Below, one piece after another: positions 35,936-46,334 of a DNA stretch of 64,000 nucleotides. Below the pieces are notes generated by a model. That model saw nothing but the letters and a program-made list of their open reading frames with translations. It did no database searches and had not been told where the DNA came from. Positions within the stretch are counted from its first letter, which is position 1. Every line of letters starts with the position of its first letter. Origin of the DNA: Apium graveolens (lineage: Eukaryota > Streptophyta > Magnoliopsida > Apiales > Apiaceae); the NCBI RefSeq assembly GCF_009905375.1, contig NC_133652.1:21339262-21403261 (forward strand), read 5' to 3'. Both the position numbers and the translations under genes were made by a program.

Positions 35936-38164
35936 CCTGTCAGACATGCAGTAATAACGGACAGTTACTGGGCTCGAGAAAACAAGAATCATTACTTACC
36001 CATTTGCCTAGTTTCAAGGAAAAACCGTTCCATTTATCAAGAGAAACAGTTTTAATTCAAAATTTAAACCGTTAGCACTGATTGAATTATTTTTCACTGC
36101 ATCATTAATATTCTGAAAATACATCACATGAAAATGACCAAGATAAATTAGATAAGTAAGTGCTGAAAATGAATCAGAACTTAATATAAAACAAAATTTA
36201 TATGGTCATCAGAATATCAATCAGGATTTATCAACACAAGATAAAATAACTCAGAGACAAAATCTTGAAGTAAAAACAACTTTCATTAATATATCAAGAC
36301 AATACATTTATGAAATGGAAATGTCATCAATACTTATACAAGATTTTCCCTAAGCTTCTAAACCTAACATCAACAGCCTTAGTCCTAGCTAAGAAGCCTG
36401 ACAAAGCTGATGATGAAGAAAAATAGGAAGAAGACGAGATTAAGTCATCTTCTTCTTCCTACTCTCGACAAACAGAATGACGAGTCTGATGATTCGCTCT
36501 TACTGGCGGAGAGCTTCCATCCTTTCCTCCTCCAATCGCTCCAGATGGCGATGGTAGTCCATATAGAAGAACAGAAGGTGTGTCAGTACCTCCTGTGGGA
36601 CAGAGTCCCATATCTCCTCAGGAATGGCTGTGACATGCCATTGGCTGTGACATGCCATTCCTGCTGCCACTCGGCACAGCTTAGCTCCATATTGAAGTTT
36701 TGGTAGTTCAAAAACATGTTGTATCTGACCATTGTGTTTTTGAAAGAAGAAGTATGAAGATAAGTGTGTGAGAAGAATTTGATGAAAAGACTGATGTGAA
36801 GTGGCTGCTTATATAGGCACGAGAATGCCAGGAGACGCAAAGAAATTGAATGCTGACAGGTAGAATTAATTCTACCTCGTCTCCCTAGACTTTGAAAAAG
36901 AATAACATTCATTGGAAAGAGGAATCATGGTTTAAAACACACAAGAAACAAGAAACAGTGGACTGTTCAAGGACGAATACCATTAATCCTAATCATAGTG
37001 ACTATTAATCTTCCACTTCAACATATTCTAGTTCGAACTGAGACTGTTATCAAATTTTATTCACAGATAAGCCAAGTAAAGGATTAGACTGAGAAATCAG
37101 AACTTAGACCTATACCAGAACTTAACAGTCATCAGAAAATAATTTCTTAACTCGAAAAAGGAATTCCCATCTTAGTAAATCCTCATACAAGTTCTGAGTT
37201 ATAGACTTCAGAACTTAATCATCAGAACGTGTAACTAGAACTTGTCCTCAGAATTTGTGCAATAATGACACAATGACTGTTTATCTAAAATAACATAGAC
37301 CACCACATAAATTTTCATCATTCAGATGGAGTGATTAGTGTGTGCATTAAGCTAAATAACAGACAAAGAGTAAAGTCTGATTCACTTCAGTACATCTTAG
37401 AAATAAGGCATAACTAAAATTTTGCTAAAGAGCTGTCATTGTCCTGAAACCTACTGATGAATGAGTTCATGCTTGAGTCCACCTCAACTGTTTTGTGCTA
37501 ATTTTATGCATCTTTTGAAATTCTATTTTACAGTGGCTTCTCAGTGTAAGTGAGTCACGACTGTTTATCAGAATTTATGCTATTATCAGAGTATTTCTCC
37601 AGTAATCATAGAGTGTGAAAAGTCACCAAGAAAATATTTTGCTTTTCTAATGCATATCTACTTAATACCAGCAATGCACTTGGGTCGTCCCTTCCACATT
37701 TTTACTCTAGATCTCAAAGGAGTACCTGATTTTATTCTTTGATCTTTTTGCTTTTTCTTTTGATAAGTGAGGTTTATCAGCACTTAGTACATTCAGCAGT
37801 TTTACTAGTATCAGAACTTAACAGATGAGTAGCATTATTCTAATTTGTGACTTAGTAATAAGATATACAAAGTAAACTTAACTAAGCTCAATTATCAGAA
37901 TTTGCTAGTGTCATAGGGTTTCCACTGAAATAATTACTTCTTACATGGAATCATTTGTTTATTGAAGACTACTAGGTCAGTATCTAGCACAATTATCCTC
38001 ATAGGATAGAATAGGTACTTGAACAGACATATCACTTATCAGAGTTTAGAAACATATATCAGACAACAGTCAGTACTTAACGACATTTATCAATTAAGCA
38101 CAGAATACACAATGAGATTAATTCTGTAAATACTGAGCATAAAGTCTGATAACACAGAACAAGA
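35936..38164 (-). other. 2.2-kb spacer between RNase H and accessory frame, element B
   Basis: Mostly non-coding AT-rich DNA with many CAGAACTTA/TCAGAAT-like words (CAGAAC, CAGTACTT, ATCAGAA), also common in the accessory frame and LTR. One small broken frame lies at 36500-36732 (separate entry). No conserved retroelement domain is seen. Confidence 0.6.
36500..36732 (-). pseudogene. Small frame broken by a 17-bp tandem duplication
   Basis: An ATG at 36730-36732 opens a frame containing NYQNFNMELSCAEWQQEWHV. Downstream, a different frame encodes a charged helix-like tail (HLERLEEERMEALRQ) ending at TAA (36500-36502). The frames are joined by a perfect tandem duplication of 17 bp (36625-36641 and 36642-36658). 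As 17 is not a multiple of three, this duplication accounts for the shift. Without it the frame would be about 70-75 codons. It may be a small accessory protein of this SIRE family; I do not recognise it. Confidence 0.5.
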
Positions 38165-39058
38165 CTAAGCAAATTTAGAGAAAGAACCTGAAACCATTCC
38201 AAGTTTATTTACCAATCTTGTAAAAGTAGCTTCACAAAGTGGTTTTATGAAGATATCTGCTAGTTGTTGATCTGTGGGAACAAAATGCAATTCCACTGTA
38301 CCTTCATCCACATGTTCCCTGATGAAGTGGTACCTGATGCTGATGTGCTTTGTCATAGAGTGTTGAACTGGATTACCTGTCATAGCAATAGCACTTTGAT
38401 TATCACAGTAAATAGGGATTTTGAAATATGTTAACCTATAATCCAGTAACTGATTCTTCATCCAAAGAATCTGTGCACAACAGCTTCCTGCAACAATATA
38501 CTCTGCTTCTGCAGTTGATGTGGAAATTGACTTTTGTTTCTTGCTGTACCAAGAAACCAATCTGCCTCCAAGAAATTGGCAGCTTCCACTTGTGCTTTTC
38601 CTGTCAATTTTGCAACCTGCAAAATCTGCATCTGAGTAACCTATTAGTTTAAAATCTGATTCTCTAGGATACCATAATCCCAGAGCAGCTGTTCCTTTAA
38701 GATACTTAAAGATTCTTTTTACAGCTGTTAAGTGAGGTTCTCTTGGATCTGCTTGAAATCTTGCACAAAGACAGGTAGCATATATGATATCAGGTCTACT
38801 AGAAGTTAGATAGAGTAGAGAGCCAATCATACCTCCGTAGTCAGTAATATCTACTGATTTACCGATATCCTTATCCAGTTTTGTCGCAGTGGCCATTGGA
38901 GTGGATGCACTTGAACAATCTTGCATTCCAAATTTCTTCAGCAAGTTTCTGGTGTACTTGGTTTGACAAATAAAAGTGTCTTCCTCATTCTGCTTGACTT
39001 GAAGGCCCAGAAAATAGCTAAGTTCCCCCATCATACTCATCTGATATCTTGACTGCAT
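38165..39058 (-). pseudogene. pol: RT C-terminal end and RNase H of element B
   Basis: Starts shortly after the position of the RT catalytic box (MQSRYQMSMMGELSYFLGLQ). The connection follows (GGMIGSLLYLTSSRPDIIY), then RNase H with its acidic residues in GYSDADFAGCKIDRKSTSG, STAEAEYIVAGSCCAQILW and YCDNQSAIAMTGNPV, then HISIRYHFIREHV and QLADIFIKPL. RNase H itself looks intact and the frame ends at a normal pol terminus (38165). It has no usable start because the upstream RT is deleted and out of frame. Confidence 0.88.
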
Positions 39059-40866
39059 TAGTTTGGCAAACTTTTTGCAAAGTTTGTCATTTGTAGATCC
39101 AAAAATGATATCATCAACATAAATCTGACACCTGCATCAGGATTTCCAATTATCAAATCAGGTGTATGTGATTTTGTCCACTTCCTTGCAGATGGAAGGT
39201 TTTCTCTAGAACTAGATGCTCCCCCATGATCCATGTTATTTTCATTTTCATTTTCTGATGCTCCCCCTGAAACTATGCTCTCTGAGTTGGATTCTTCAGT
39301 ATTTAGATTTTCAGCACTATCAGAACTTGACGAATCGGAACTTGAAGAGCCAGATGTATGTTCTGATGTTTCTTGAGATGTGGTAGGATCTTGAGTATGC
39401 TCCCCCTGCATAGGTGCATCTTCCTTTGACGTAGTCTCCACAGTTTCAATAACATCAGAGTTTAATCCATCAGAGTTTACAGTATCAGGACTTAGACTGT
39501 CAGGATTTTTTGTATCAGAATTTGAGTCTTCATTTTCAAATCTCAGCTGATCATGGTCAATGAAATCTTCAAGACCAGTAATCTTTTTGTCATCAAAAGA
39601 GACACTGATAGATTCCATGACCTTTTTTGTTCTCAAATTATAGACTCTGAAGGCTTTTGTGGAAAGTGGATATCCAACAAAGATTCCTTCATCAGCTTTT
39701 AGATCAAACTTTGATAGCTGTTCAGGATGAGTCTTGAGAATAAAACACTTGCATCCAAATACATGAAAATATTTCAGATTTGGCTTCTTTTTCTTCACCA
39801 TCTCATATGGTGTTTTTCCATGCTTGTTAATGAGTGTTGCATTTTGAGTAAAACAAGCAGTCTGCACAGCTTCAGCCCAGAAATAGGTTGGAAGCTTTGC
39901 TTCTTCAAGCATTGTACGTGCAGCTTCAATGAGAGTTCTATTCTTCCTTTCAACAACTCCATTTTGCTGTGGAGTTCCAGGAGCAGAAAATTCCTGCTTT
40001 ATTCCATGGCTTTTGCAGAACTCTTCCATTATCAAATTCTTGAACTCGGTGCCATTATCACTCCTTAAAACTTTCACATAATCTTTGACCATTTTATCCA
40101 GATGTTTGATATGATCAATCAAGGTTGATGCAGTTTCACTTTTTGTATGCAAGAAATACACCCATGTGTATCTGGTGAACTCATCCACTATGACCAACGC
40201 ATACTTCTTCTTTGCAATGGACATGACATTTACTGGACCAAATAGATCAACATGTAGTAGATGATAAGGCTCAAGAATTGATGATTCAGTCTTGCTCTTG
40301 AATGAAGATTTTCTTTGTTTGGCTTTCTGACATGAATCATAAAGACCATCAGGAGCAAATACTGTGTTTGGCAATCCTCTCACAAGATCTTTCTTGACCA
40401 GTTCATCTATATTGTTGAAATTTAAATGAGAGAGTTTCTTATGCCAATTCCAGCTTTCTTCAATTGATGCTCTACTCATCAGACAGATTGCAGAACCATC
40501 AGTACTTGTTGAAAGCTTAGCTTCATAAATGTTACCACGCCTGTATCCTTTCAGAACAACTTTGCCTTTAGATTTACTCACAATTTCACAGTGTTCTTCA
40601 AAGAAATCAACATGATAACCTCTGTCACAGATTTGACTTATACTCAGTAGGTTGTGTTTAAGTCCTGAGACTAGAGCTACTTGTTTAATTATGACATTTC
40701 CAAGATTGATATTGTCATATCCCAATGTTTTTCCAATGTTTCCATCTCCATAAGAAATACTTGGGTCAGCTTTCTCCACAAAGTCTGATAGCAGGGCCTT
40801 ATTTCCAGTCATATGTCCTGAACATCCACTGTCCAGAACTAGAATATTTTTCCTGTTGCCCTGCAA
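39058..40866 (-). pseudogene. pol: Protease-integrase of element B, fused out of frame to the RT remnant
   Basis: Protease motif VLDSGCSGHMTG lies near residue 12. The integrase zinc region has SWNWHKKLSHLNF but YDSC where CxxC is usual, so one zinc cysteine appears replaced by tyrosine. The core triad is present (LLHVDLFGP, VLRSDNGTEF, NGVVERKNRT). After a Ser/Asp-rich linker and the conserved DLIIGNPDAGVR, normal elements continue with the RT palm. Here the sequence jumps directly to DNA that, in another frame, encodes the catalytic IYVDDIIFGS (about 39100-39128). So nearly the whole RT before the catalytic box is deleted, leaving a frame-shifted 20-residue tail. The first codon is TTG: the frame continues from gag across stops. 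Confidence 0.88.
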
Positions 40867-40878
40867 TCACAAAGACCA

Positions 40879-43215
40879 CTAATTATTAATTTTAAGGACC
40901 CAGACTTGCTTGGATCCTTTGGCCTTATTAAGTTTATTAACATTTGCAGCGGATTTAGCATTAGAGTTTATGTTAACAATTTTCTTATCAGAATTTACAC
41001 TATCAGACTTTGAATCAGAATTTACACTAGAAGGAACAATGAAAACTTTCTTCAAAGAAGGTTTTATTTGATAATAATCATAGTACAAGCTATGATATTC
41101 CTTACAAGTATAAATGGAATGCCATAAACTACCACAATAAAAACAAGGATTTTGTGGTTTGTATCTAACAGACTGACTCTTAACTCCTGATTTTGAAGGT
41201 AAGGAGTTAATATTCTTATTCTTCCTGCAAAAAGAAGCCAGATGGTTAGAACTTCCACAGTTATGACATGTTTTCCTAGGAGCATCAGGAACAGGTTTAT
41301 AATCATTTCTTTTATTCACACCTTCCTTTCCATTCCTATTTTTCCTAGGTGATTTTACCTTGTTTGCATTCTTGACATCTTTCAGCTTATGCTTAAGCTG
41401 CTTCTTTGTCATTAAGCCTATGTTCACTTCAGCTGTCTTTTCCTGTTTTTGTTTTTCAGAAGTTGATTCCTTTGTAACTTCTGATTTTTCATTTTTAGAC
41501 TTTACAGTTACAAACTTAACAGGTTTTAACTTTGGCTTTTGCTTATCAACAGACTTAATTTCTTCAGTTCCTTTATCTTTCTTATCTTCTCCATAACCTA
41601 AGCCCTCTTTCCAGTTTCCACTACTTAGCAAATTTTGAGTTGTTTTGCCAGAGTTAGTCCAAGTCCTGATAATCTCTCTTTCCTTTTCTAACTCGGTTTT
41701 TAGAGATTCATTTAATTTTAGCACTTCATTCCTAACATAAAAAGCATCATCTCTATCCTTCTGAGTTTGATGGAACATGACTAACTCTTTTTCTAAGAAA
41801 TCATTTCTTTTCTTAAATGCAAGATTTTCAGAAGTTAATCTTTCACATGTTAAAGTTTGATCTCTATAACTAACAAACATGGTTTTAAGATATCTTCTCA
41901 ACTCATTAATATCATCAGTATGAAAAACATAAGTAGTCTGAGGTACCTTTGTTTCAGCAGCTTCAGAACTGCTCTCAGCACTATCTTTATCAGCATTTGC
42001 CATCAATGCATAGTTTTCCTCACTTTCAGAGTCTGAGGTGTCTGTCCAGCTTTTCTGCTTTATGACAAGAGCCTTGCCTTTGTCACCCTTTACCTTCTTC
42101 CAGTCAGGAGATATGTGGTCTTTCTCACCACAGTTATAACATTTAACATTGGTGTAATCTCCTCTGTCAGACTTTCCTCCTCTGCCTTCAGATCTTCTGA
42201 AATTCTTCTTATCAGAACTTATGCCTTTCCTGGAAAACTTCTTTCCCTTCCTGAACTTCCTGTATGCGATCTTTGTGATTCCTTTCACCATAAGAGCACA
42301 CAGCTTCATCATCTCCTCATCAGCATCAGTCTCAGGCAAGCTTTCAGAATCTGAGTCATCATCACTCTCAGAACTTGATGACTCAGTATCAGACTTTATG
42401 AAAAGAGCTTTATCCTTATCTTTCTTTGAGGAAGCTGCTTTGGGGAATTCTTCTTCAGCCTTAAGAGCAACTGTCCTTGACTTTCCTCCTTTCCTCTTGC
42501 TTCTTTGTTCCATCTCCAGCTCATGAGTCTTGAGCATTCCATAGATTTCGTCAAGAGTTGTTTCATCAAGATTGTAGTTGTCTCTTATTGTCGTTGCCTT
42601 CAAATCCCAGCATTCGGGAAGAGCTAACAGGAACTTAAGGTTTGAATCTTCAAGATAATACTCTTTATCAACCAATGACAAATCATTCAAAAGTTTGATA
42701 AATCTATCATATAAATCATTCAATGACTCATTAGTCTTTGAGTCAAAGTGTTCATACTCTTGAGTGAGTATTATCTTCCTGTTCTTCTTAATTGTGTCAG
42801 TTCCCTGACACCTTATTTCCAGAGCATCCCATATTTCCTTAGCAGTCTTGCAGTTGATTACCCTGTTTGACATTACATTATCAATGGCACTATGCAGTAA
42901 GTGTCGTACCTTAGCATCCTTAGCAATTGATGTTATGTCTTCAGCAGTATAATCACTCTTCTCTTTTGGTACGGTCTTTGCTGCTTCACCTGCAACTGCA
43001 ACAGCGAGCTTGGTTGGTTTGTGAGGGCCTTCCTTGATTCTATCAAGGTATTCTGGATCTGTTGCTTCCAGGAACATGGTCATCCTTACCTTCCATATGG
43101 GATATTCAGATGGTCTCAGTATGGGAACTCTGATGGTCTCATACCGACTCTGAATTTGTGTCTTTGGTGATTCCTCAGTTTTGGTAAGCTTAGTTGGAGT
43201 TTCTGTGCCCGACAT
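40879..43215 (-). CDS. gag: gag of element B, 778 codons, open
   Basis: Starts at the ATG at 43213-43215, about 40 bp after the primer site, and is open to a TAG at 40879-40881. It has a Copia capsid (UBN2-type) region at about residues 30-230 (YPIWKVRMTMFLEATDPEY, KTAKEIWDALEIRCQG, YDRFIKLLNDLS). A Ser/Asp-rich linker follows. The first zinc knuckle at about 359-372 (CYNCGEKDHISPDW) has Trp where the last Cys should be. A coiled-coil stretch and Lys-rich region follow. Two more CCHC knuckles are complete: CHNCGSSNHLASFC (about 650) and CFYCGSLWHSIYTC (about 689). It packages element RNA in the cytoplasmic particle. It could still make Gag even though pol is dead. Confidence 0.88.
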   Translation of the reverse strand: MSGTETPTKLTKTEESPKTQIQSRYETIRVPILRPSEYPIWKVRMTMFLEATDPEYLDRIKEGPHKPTKLAVAVAGEAAKTVPKEKSDYTAEDITSIAKDAKVRHLLHSAIDNVMSNRVINCKTAKEIWDALEIRCQGTDTIKKNRKIILTQEYEHFDSKTNESLNDLYDRFIKLLNDLSLVDKEYYLEDSNLKFLLALPECWDLKATTIRDNYNLDETTLDEIYGMLKTHELEMEQRSKRKGGKSRTVALKAEEEFPKAASSKKDKDKALFIKSDTESSSSESDDDSDSESLPETDADEEMMKLCALMVKGITKIAYRKFRKGKKFSRKGISSDKKNFRRSEGRGGKSDRGDYTNVKCYNCGEKDHISPDWKKVKGDKGKALVIKQKSWTDTSDSESEENYALMANADKDSAESSSEAAETKVPQTTYVFHTDDINELRRYLKTMFVSYRDQTLTCERLTSENLAFKKRNDFLEKELVMFHQTQKDRDDAFYVRNEVLKLNESLKTELEKEREIIRTWTNSGKTTQNLLSSGNWKEGLGYGEDKKDKGTEEIKSVDKQKPKLKPVKFVTVKSKNEKSEVTKESTSEKQKQEKTAEVNIGLMTKKQLKHKLKDVKNANKVKSPRKNRNGKEGVNKRNDYKPVPDAPRKTCHNCGSSNHLASFCRKNKNINSLPSKSGVKSQSVRYKPQNPCFYCGSLWHSIYTCKEYHSLYYDYYQIKPSLKKVFIVPSSVNSDSKSDSVNSDKKIVNINSNAKSAANVNKLNKAKGSKQVWVLKINN

Positions 43216-43255
43216 GATTGGGTTTGGATCTTTAACTGTATGTATGTTAACAGAT

Positions 43256-43269
43256 AGGCTCTGATACCA
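43256..43269 (-). other. Primer-binding site of element B
   Basis: Minus strand TGGTATCAGAGCCT, two bases from the 5' LTR edge: complement of the initiator-Met tRNA end. Confidence 0.9.
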
Positions 43270-43271
43270 AT

Positions 43272-43886
43272 TGTTAGGTCACACACACACTGTAGAGGGG
43301 GTGAATACAGTGTATAGTACACTCAAATCGAACTTTAAGAATTTAAGTAACAGAAAACAAACTTTATTGAAATAATAAACTCTGTTACAGTATGGAACTG
43401 TTACCTCTCAGTGATGAACAAATATCACGAGAGCTGCTAGGGTTACAATGAATAATCTTCTCTAATAATGATAACACTTTTAGTGTAAACCCTATGTCTG
43501 TGTTTATATACTACACAGTTACAAGATAATCGCTAATTGATATGGAATATAATTCTGCTTCCTAAAATATATCAATCAGATATCTTTTCTTCCAAGTATT
43601 CCATTCTTTACGAAATTCCTTCTTCATGCATATCTCTTCTTATGTTTATCTTGATCTTCTTTCCTTTAATCAGAGACTGTCCTTATCTGATTGTCCTTCA
43701 GCACTTAAGTTCTGATATCTATCTTCTGATGATTATCTCCTGATAACATAAGTACTGATATCCTTAAGTCCTGACTTCCAGTATAAGTACTGATCAACAG
43801 TTAAGTACTGATTTATCCTGTTCAAGTAAGATCTGAAAGCTAAACATAAAACATATTAGTCATGACATTATCAAATATATCTAACA
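43272..43886 (-). repeat. 5' LTR of element B (right copy)
   Basis: 615 bp partner of 31213-31827, with about eleven differences by eye. TATA box on the minus strand at 43502-43511. Confidence 0.93.
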
Positions 43887-44432
43887 AGAATTCTCTATAA
43901 TACGACGCATCATAGAGACACCAGGATGACCTAATCTTTCATGCCAAAGTGTAAAAGATTTTGGATCTATGAGTTTGGAAGCAACGACATTGTGTGACTC
44001 AATAGTTCTAATTTTCATCATATATAATCCTGAGGAAAGTGAGTGGAACTTTTCTAAGATTTTCTTGTTGCTAGGATTAGCGGAAGTAATAAGAAGATAT
44101 TCTCTATCAGCCTCAGAGGTAGTTTCGATGTGAAAATTATTGAGTCGGGTATCTTTAAAACTAAGAAGATTTCTAGTAGACTTACTAAAATATAATGCAT
44201 TTGAAATGTGTATGTGGGTACCGTTAGGTAGGACGAAACTAGGTTTTCCAAAACCTTCGATTATATTAGATACGCTGGAAATCGTTCCGACTTGAGCTTT
44301 GGTTTTGGTTATTTGGATAAAATACTTTTGGTTCTGTAGAATCGTATGAGTTGTACCACAATCAGCAATGCATATATCTTCAGAATCCATTCTGTATATA
44401 ATTAAGAAACATAATTTATTTGATAAGAACAT
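43887..44432 (-). pseudogene. pol: Protease and start of integrase of the outer Copia element
   Basis: The protease region begins with MDSEDICIADCGTTHTIL (about 44390), where DCG stands at the aspartic-protease signature. It continues with IIEGFGKPSFVLPNGTHIHI and NALYFSKSTRNLLSF, up to the pre-integrase motif TLWHERLGHPGVSMMRRI. The frame then runs into element B and stops at its LTR (43881). The rest of pol continues at 31212. Upstream, the gag stop at 44479 is about 90 bp away and in another frame, so expression would have needed a frameshift or the copy is mutated. Confidence 0.85.
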
Positions 44433-44478
44433 AACACACTATATAGTTCAAACAAAATAAAGCACACAATACACACTA

Positions 44479-45486
44479 CTAATCTTCAGCCTCCCATATG
44501 GGAGTTTCGTTAGGTTCATTCGGACCATTAATGCTTATTCCTCTAGTTGTGATTCTCGGGAAATCATCTATGTTATTGTTGGCGAAATTTGTTTCTACCA
44601 TTTTTTCTTTTGATTTTTGAGAAGATTGGTATAACTTAACAAAATGATCTGGGGTATGACAATTACGTGTCCAGTGCTCATTCATGCCGCACCTATAGCA
44701 AGCATTTTCAGTTTTTCCTCCTCGTGATGCCTTTCTTTTACTCTGTAATTCAGATTGCCACTTCCGGTGACCAGAATTGTTATATGAACGAAAATGCCCA
44801 TGGCTCCGACCTCGTCCACGGTACCGCCCTTGGCTCCGTCCACCTCTATACCCTTTTCCACGTACATTCTGCTGGAATGACATGTTATTTACTTCAGGTA
44901 ATGGGGCAGATCCTGTTGGACGGGATTGATGATTCTTAATCACCAATTCATGATTCTGTTCAGCAACGAGGATAGTTGATAGAAGATCCCCGAACTTAGT
45001 TAATTTGCGCTCCTTGTACATCTCTGCTAAGTTGATATCGTTGGGGTGAAAAGTTGATAGTGTTTTATTGATTTTTCTTTTTTCCGTAACTTTCTCACCA
45101 CACATAATAAGCCTAGAACTTATTTTGAACAAAGCAGAGTTATATGCTCGGACACTCTTAAAATCCTGAAGTCTTAAATTAGCCCAATTATTTTCAGCTG
45201 CAGGTAGATAAACTAGTTTCTGGTGATCGAACCTATCCTTTAAATTTTCCCATAAAATAAAAGGATCCTCGACTTCTAAGTACTCAGATTTTAAATCTTC
45301 ATGCATGTGGTGTCGGAGAAAAATTATGGAGGTAAAGTTTTCTTCAGCCGTGGATTTATTTTCTGCCTTTATTGTATCGCTTAATTTCTTTGAACCCAAG
45401 TGCAACTTTACATCTTGTACCCATGATAAATAATTATCGCCAGAAATGTCCAAGGAAACGAACGACAAGCTTATAATATTTGTCAT
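44479..45486 (-). CDS. gag: gag of the outer Copia element, 335 codons, open
   Basis: Starts at the ATG at 45484-45486. The N-terminal half is the common plant Copia capsid type (LDISGDNYLSWVQDVKLHLG, IIFLRHHMHEDLKSEYLEV, LRLQDFKSVRAYNSALFKIS). Then come VAEQNHELVIKNHQSRPTGS, an Arg/Gly-rich basic stretch at about 208-235 (RGKGYRGGRSQGRYRGRGR) and one complete CCHC zinc knuckle at about 262-275 (CYRCGMNEHWTRNC). It ends ETPIWEAED. Length and content are normal for the family. The frame is undamaged, so Gag could in principle be made, though the element as a whole is inactive. Confidence 0.88.
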   Translation of the reverse strand: MTNIISLSFVSLDISGDNYLSWVQDVKLHLGSKKLSDTIKAENKSTAEENFTSIIFLRHHMHEDLKSEYLEVEDPFILWENLKDRFDHQKLVYLPAAENNWANLRLQDFKSVRAYNSALFKISSRLIMCGEKVTEKRKINKTLSTFHPNDINLAEMYKERKLTKFGDLLSTILVAEQNHELVIKNHQSRPTGSAPLPEVNNMSFQQNVRGKGYRGGRSQGRYRGRGRSHGHFRSYNNSGHRKWQSELQSKRKASRGGKTENACYRCGMNEHWTRNCHTPDHFVKLYQSSQKSKEKMVETNFANNNIDDFPRITTRGISINGPNEPNETPIWEAED

Positions 45487-46020
45487 ACTAAATCTAAATT
45501 AACACGAAAATTATTAAATTTTAATTCATCAATGTAAATATTACATAAAATCCTACTTCATCGGTTGCGTTAACAAGTATGCAATAATCAATGTATATAT
45601 CATTATTATCATTCATAATATAAACAAATCTATATATAAAATGACAAATAGATTTTCACCCGCCATACGGACGTCTGCGTATGCAGGTTATCTCCGACCA
45701 ATAATAAATTAAAGTGGACAATCCTGCATAAGTTAGTTATGGGCAAAGTTATTATCCGATAATTATGCAATTTATAAATTAAGGTTCCCACTATATTTCG
45801 GTATTACCCAAAATTAAATGGTACCGTAAAATAATTTTAATAGGCGGTGCTCCGGCCATATATATTTAAATTATTAGTAGAGGGTGTAATCACGTCAACT
45901 TCGGTCACACATATATATATAAATTATATGTAGAGGGTGTAACCACGTCTACTCATATATATGCATATTTAAATTAAAATTATACCTTCTCAGTTTCGGC
46001 AGGGCTTCGTGCTAATAACG
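45487..46020 (-). other. 5' leader of the outer Copia element
   Basis: Non-coding leader between 5' LTR and gag. Directly beside the LTR the minus strand reads CGTTATTAGCACGAAGC, the likely primer site of the TTATCAGCACGA class, not the initiator-Met 3'-end class. A short direct duplication (TAGAGGGTGTAA(T/C)CACGTC) occurs near 45878 and 45932. Confidence 0.6.
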
Positions 46021-46260
46021 TGTTGTAAAATACTAGTTATAACAGTATTATATCGAACCTCTGTAAAAGTAAATATAGCAGAAAGGGAGAAAGAGAGCAG
46101 ACTAGAGAGATGAAAGCTGTTTGGGTGTGTTTTCCGTCATTCCGAAGAAGGCTATTTATAGCCAAAACAAGTCACATAAAATTTAATGCAATGCAAATAT
46201 TTCCAAGTATAAGTCTAGCCTTACTATTTAATGTTTGAAAATTACAATCAATTTACAAAA
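46021..46260 (-). repeat. 5' LTR of the outer Copia element (right copy)
   Basis: 240 bp, about seven differences from the left copy. Its outer tip is mutated (TTTACAAAA). Minus-strand TATA box GGCTATAAATAGCC at 46150-46163. Confidence 0.9.
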
Positions 46261-46334
46261 ACTACTCATTTTTTAACTTCACTGGTCAGGAAATAAGTAC
46301 ATAGATATTCATGTTATATTTGTACCTATATGCA

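Larger units (their letters stand above)
31213..43886 (-). mobile_element. Nested SIRE-type Copia element (element B), RT-deleted
   Basis: A 12,674-bp element with 615-bp LTRs (31213-31827, 43272-43886), tips TGTTAGG and CTAACA, and the perfect duplication AGAAT (31208-31212, 43887-43891) inside the pol gene of the outer element. All parts read on the minus strand: primer site, gag, protease-integrase, a truncated RT with RNase H, a 2.4-kb spacer, a long accessory frame and a purine tract. The LTRs differ at about eleven positions (near 1.8%), younger than the host element, as nesting demands. Most of the RT is deleted, so it could not copy itself. Confidence 0.94.
27838..46260 (-). mobile_element. 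Outer Copia element with short LTRs, split by a nested SIRE element
   Basis: Matching 240-bp LTRs at 27838-28077 and 46021-46260 are flanked by the perfect target duplication ACTAC (27833-27837, 46261-46265). Gag, protease, integrase, RT and RNase H all read on the minus strand. Removing the nested element at 31213-43886 and one copy of its AGAAT duplication leaves about 5.7 kb, a normal Copia size. The LTRs differ at about seven positions (near 3%). The outer tip of the right LTR has lost the usual sequence (TTTACAAAA instead of TTTACAACA). Pol carries a frameshift or stop near 29250-29380 and a stop near 28413, so the copy was damaged apart from the insertion. Confidence 0.93.
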
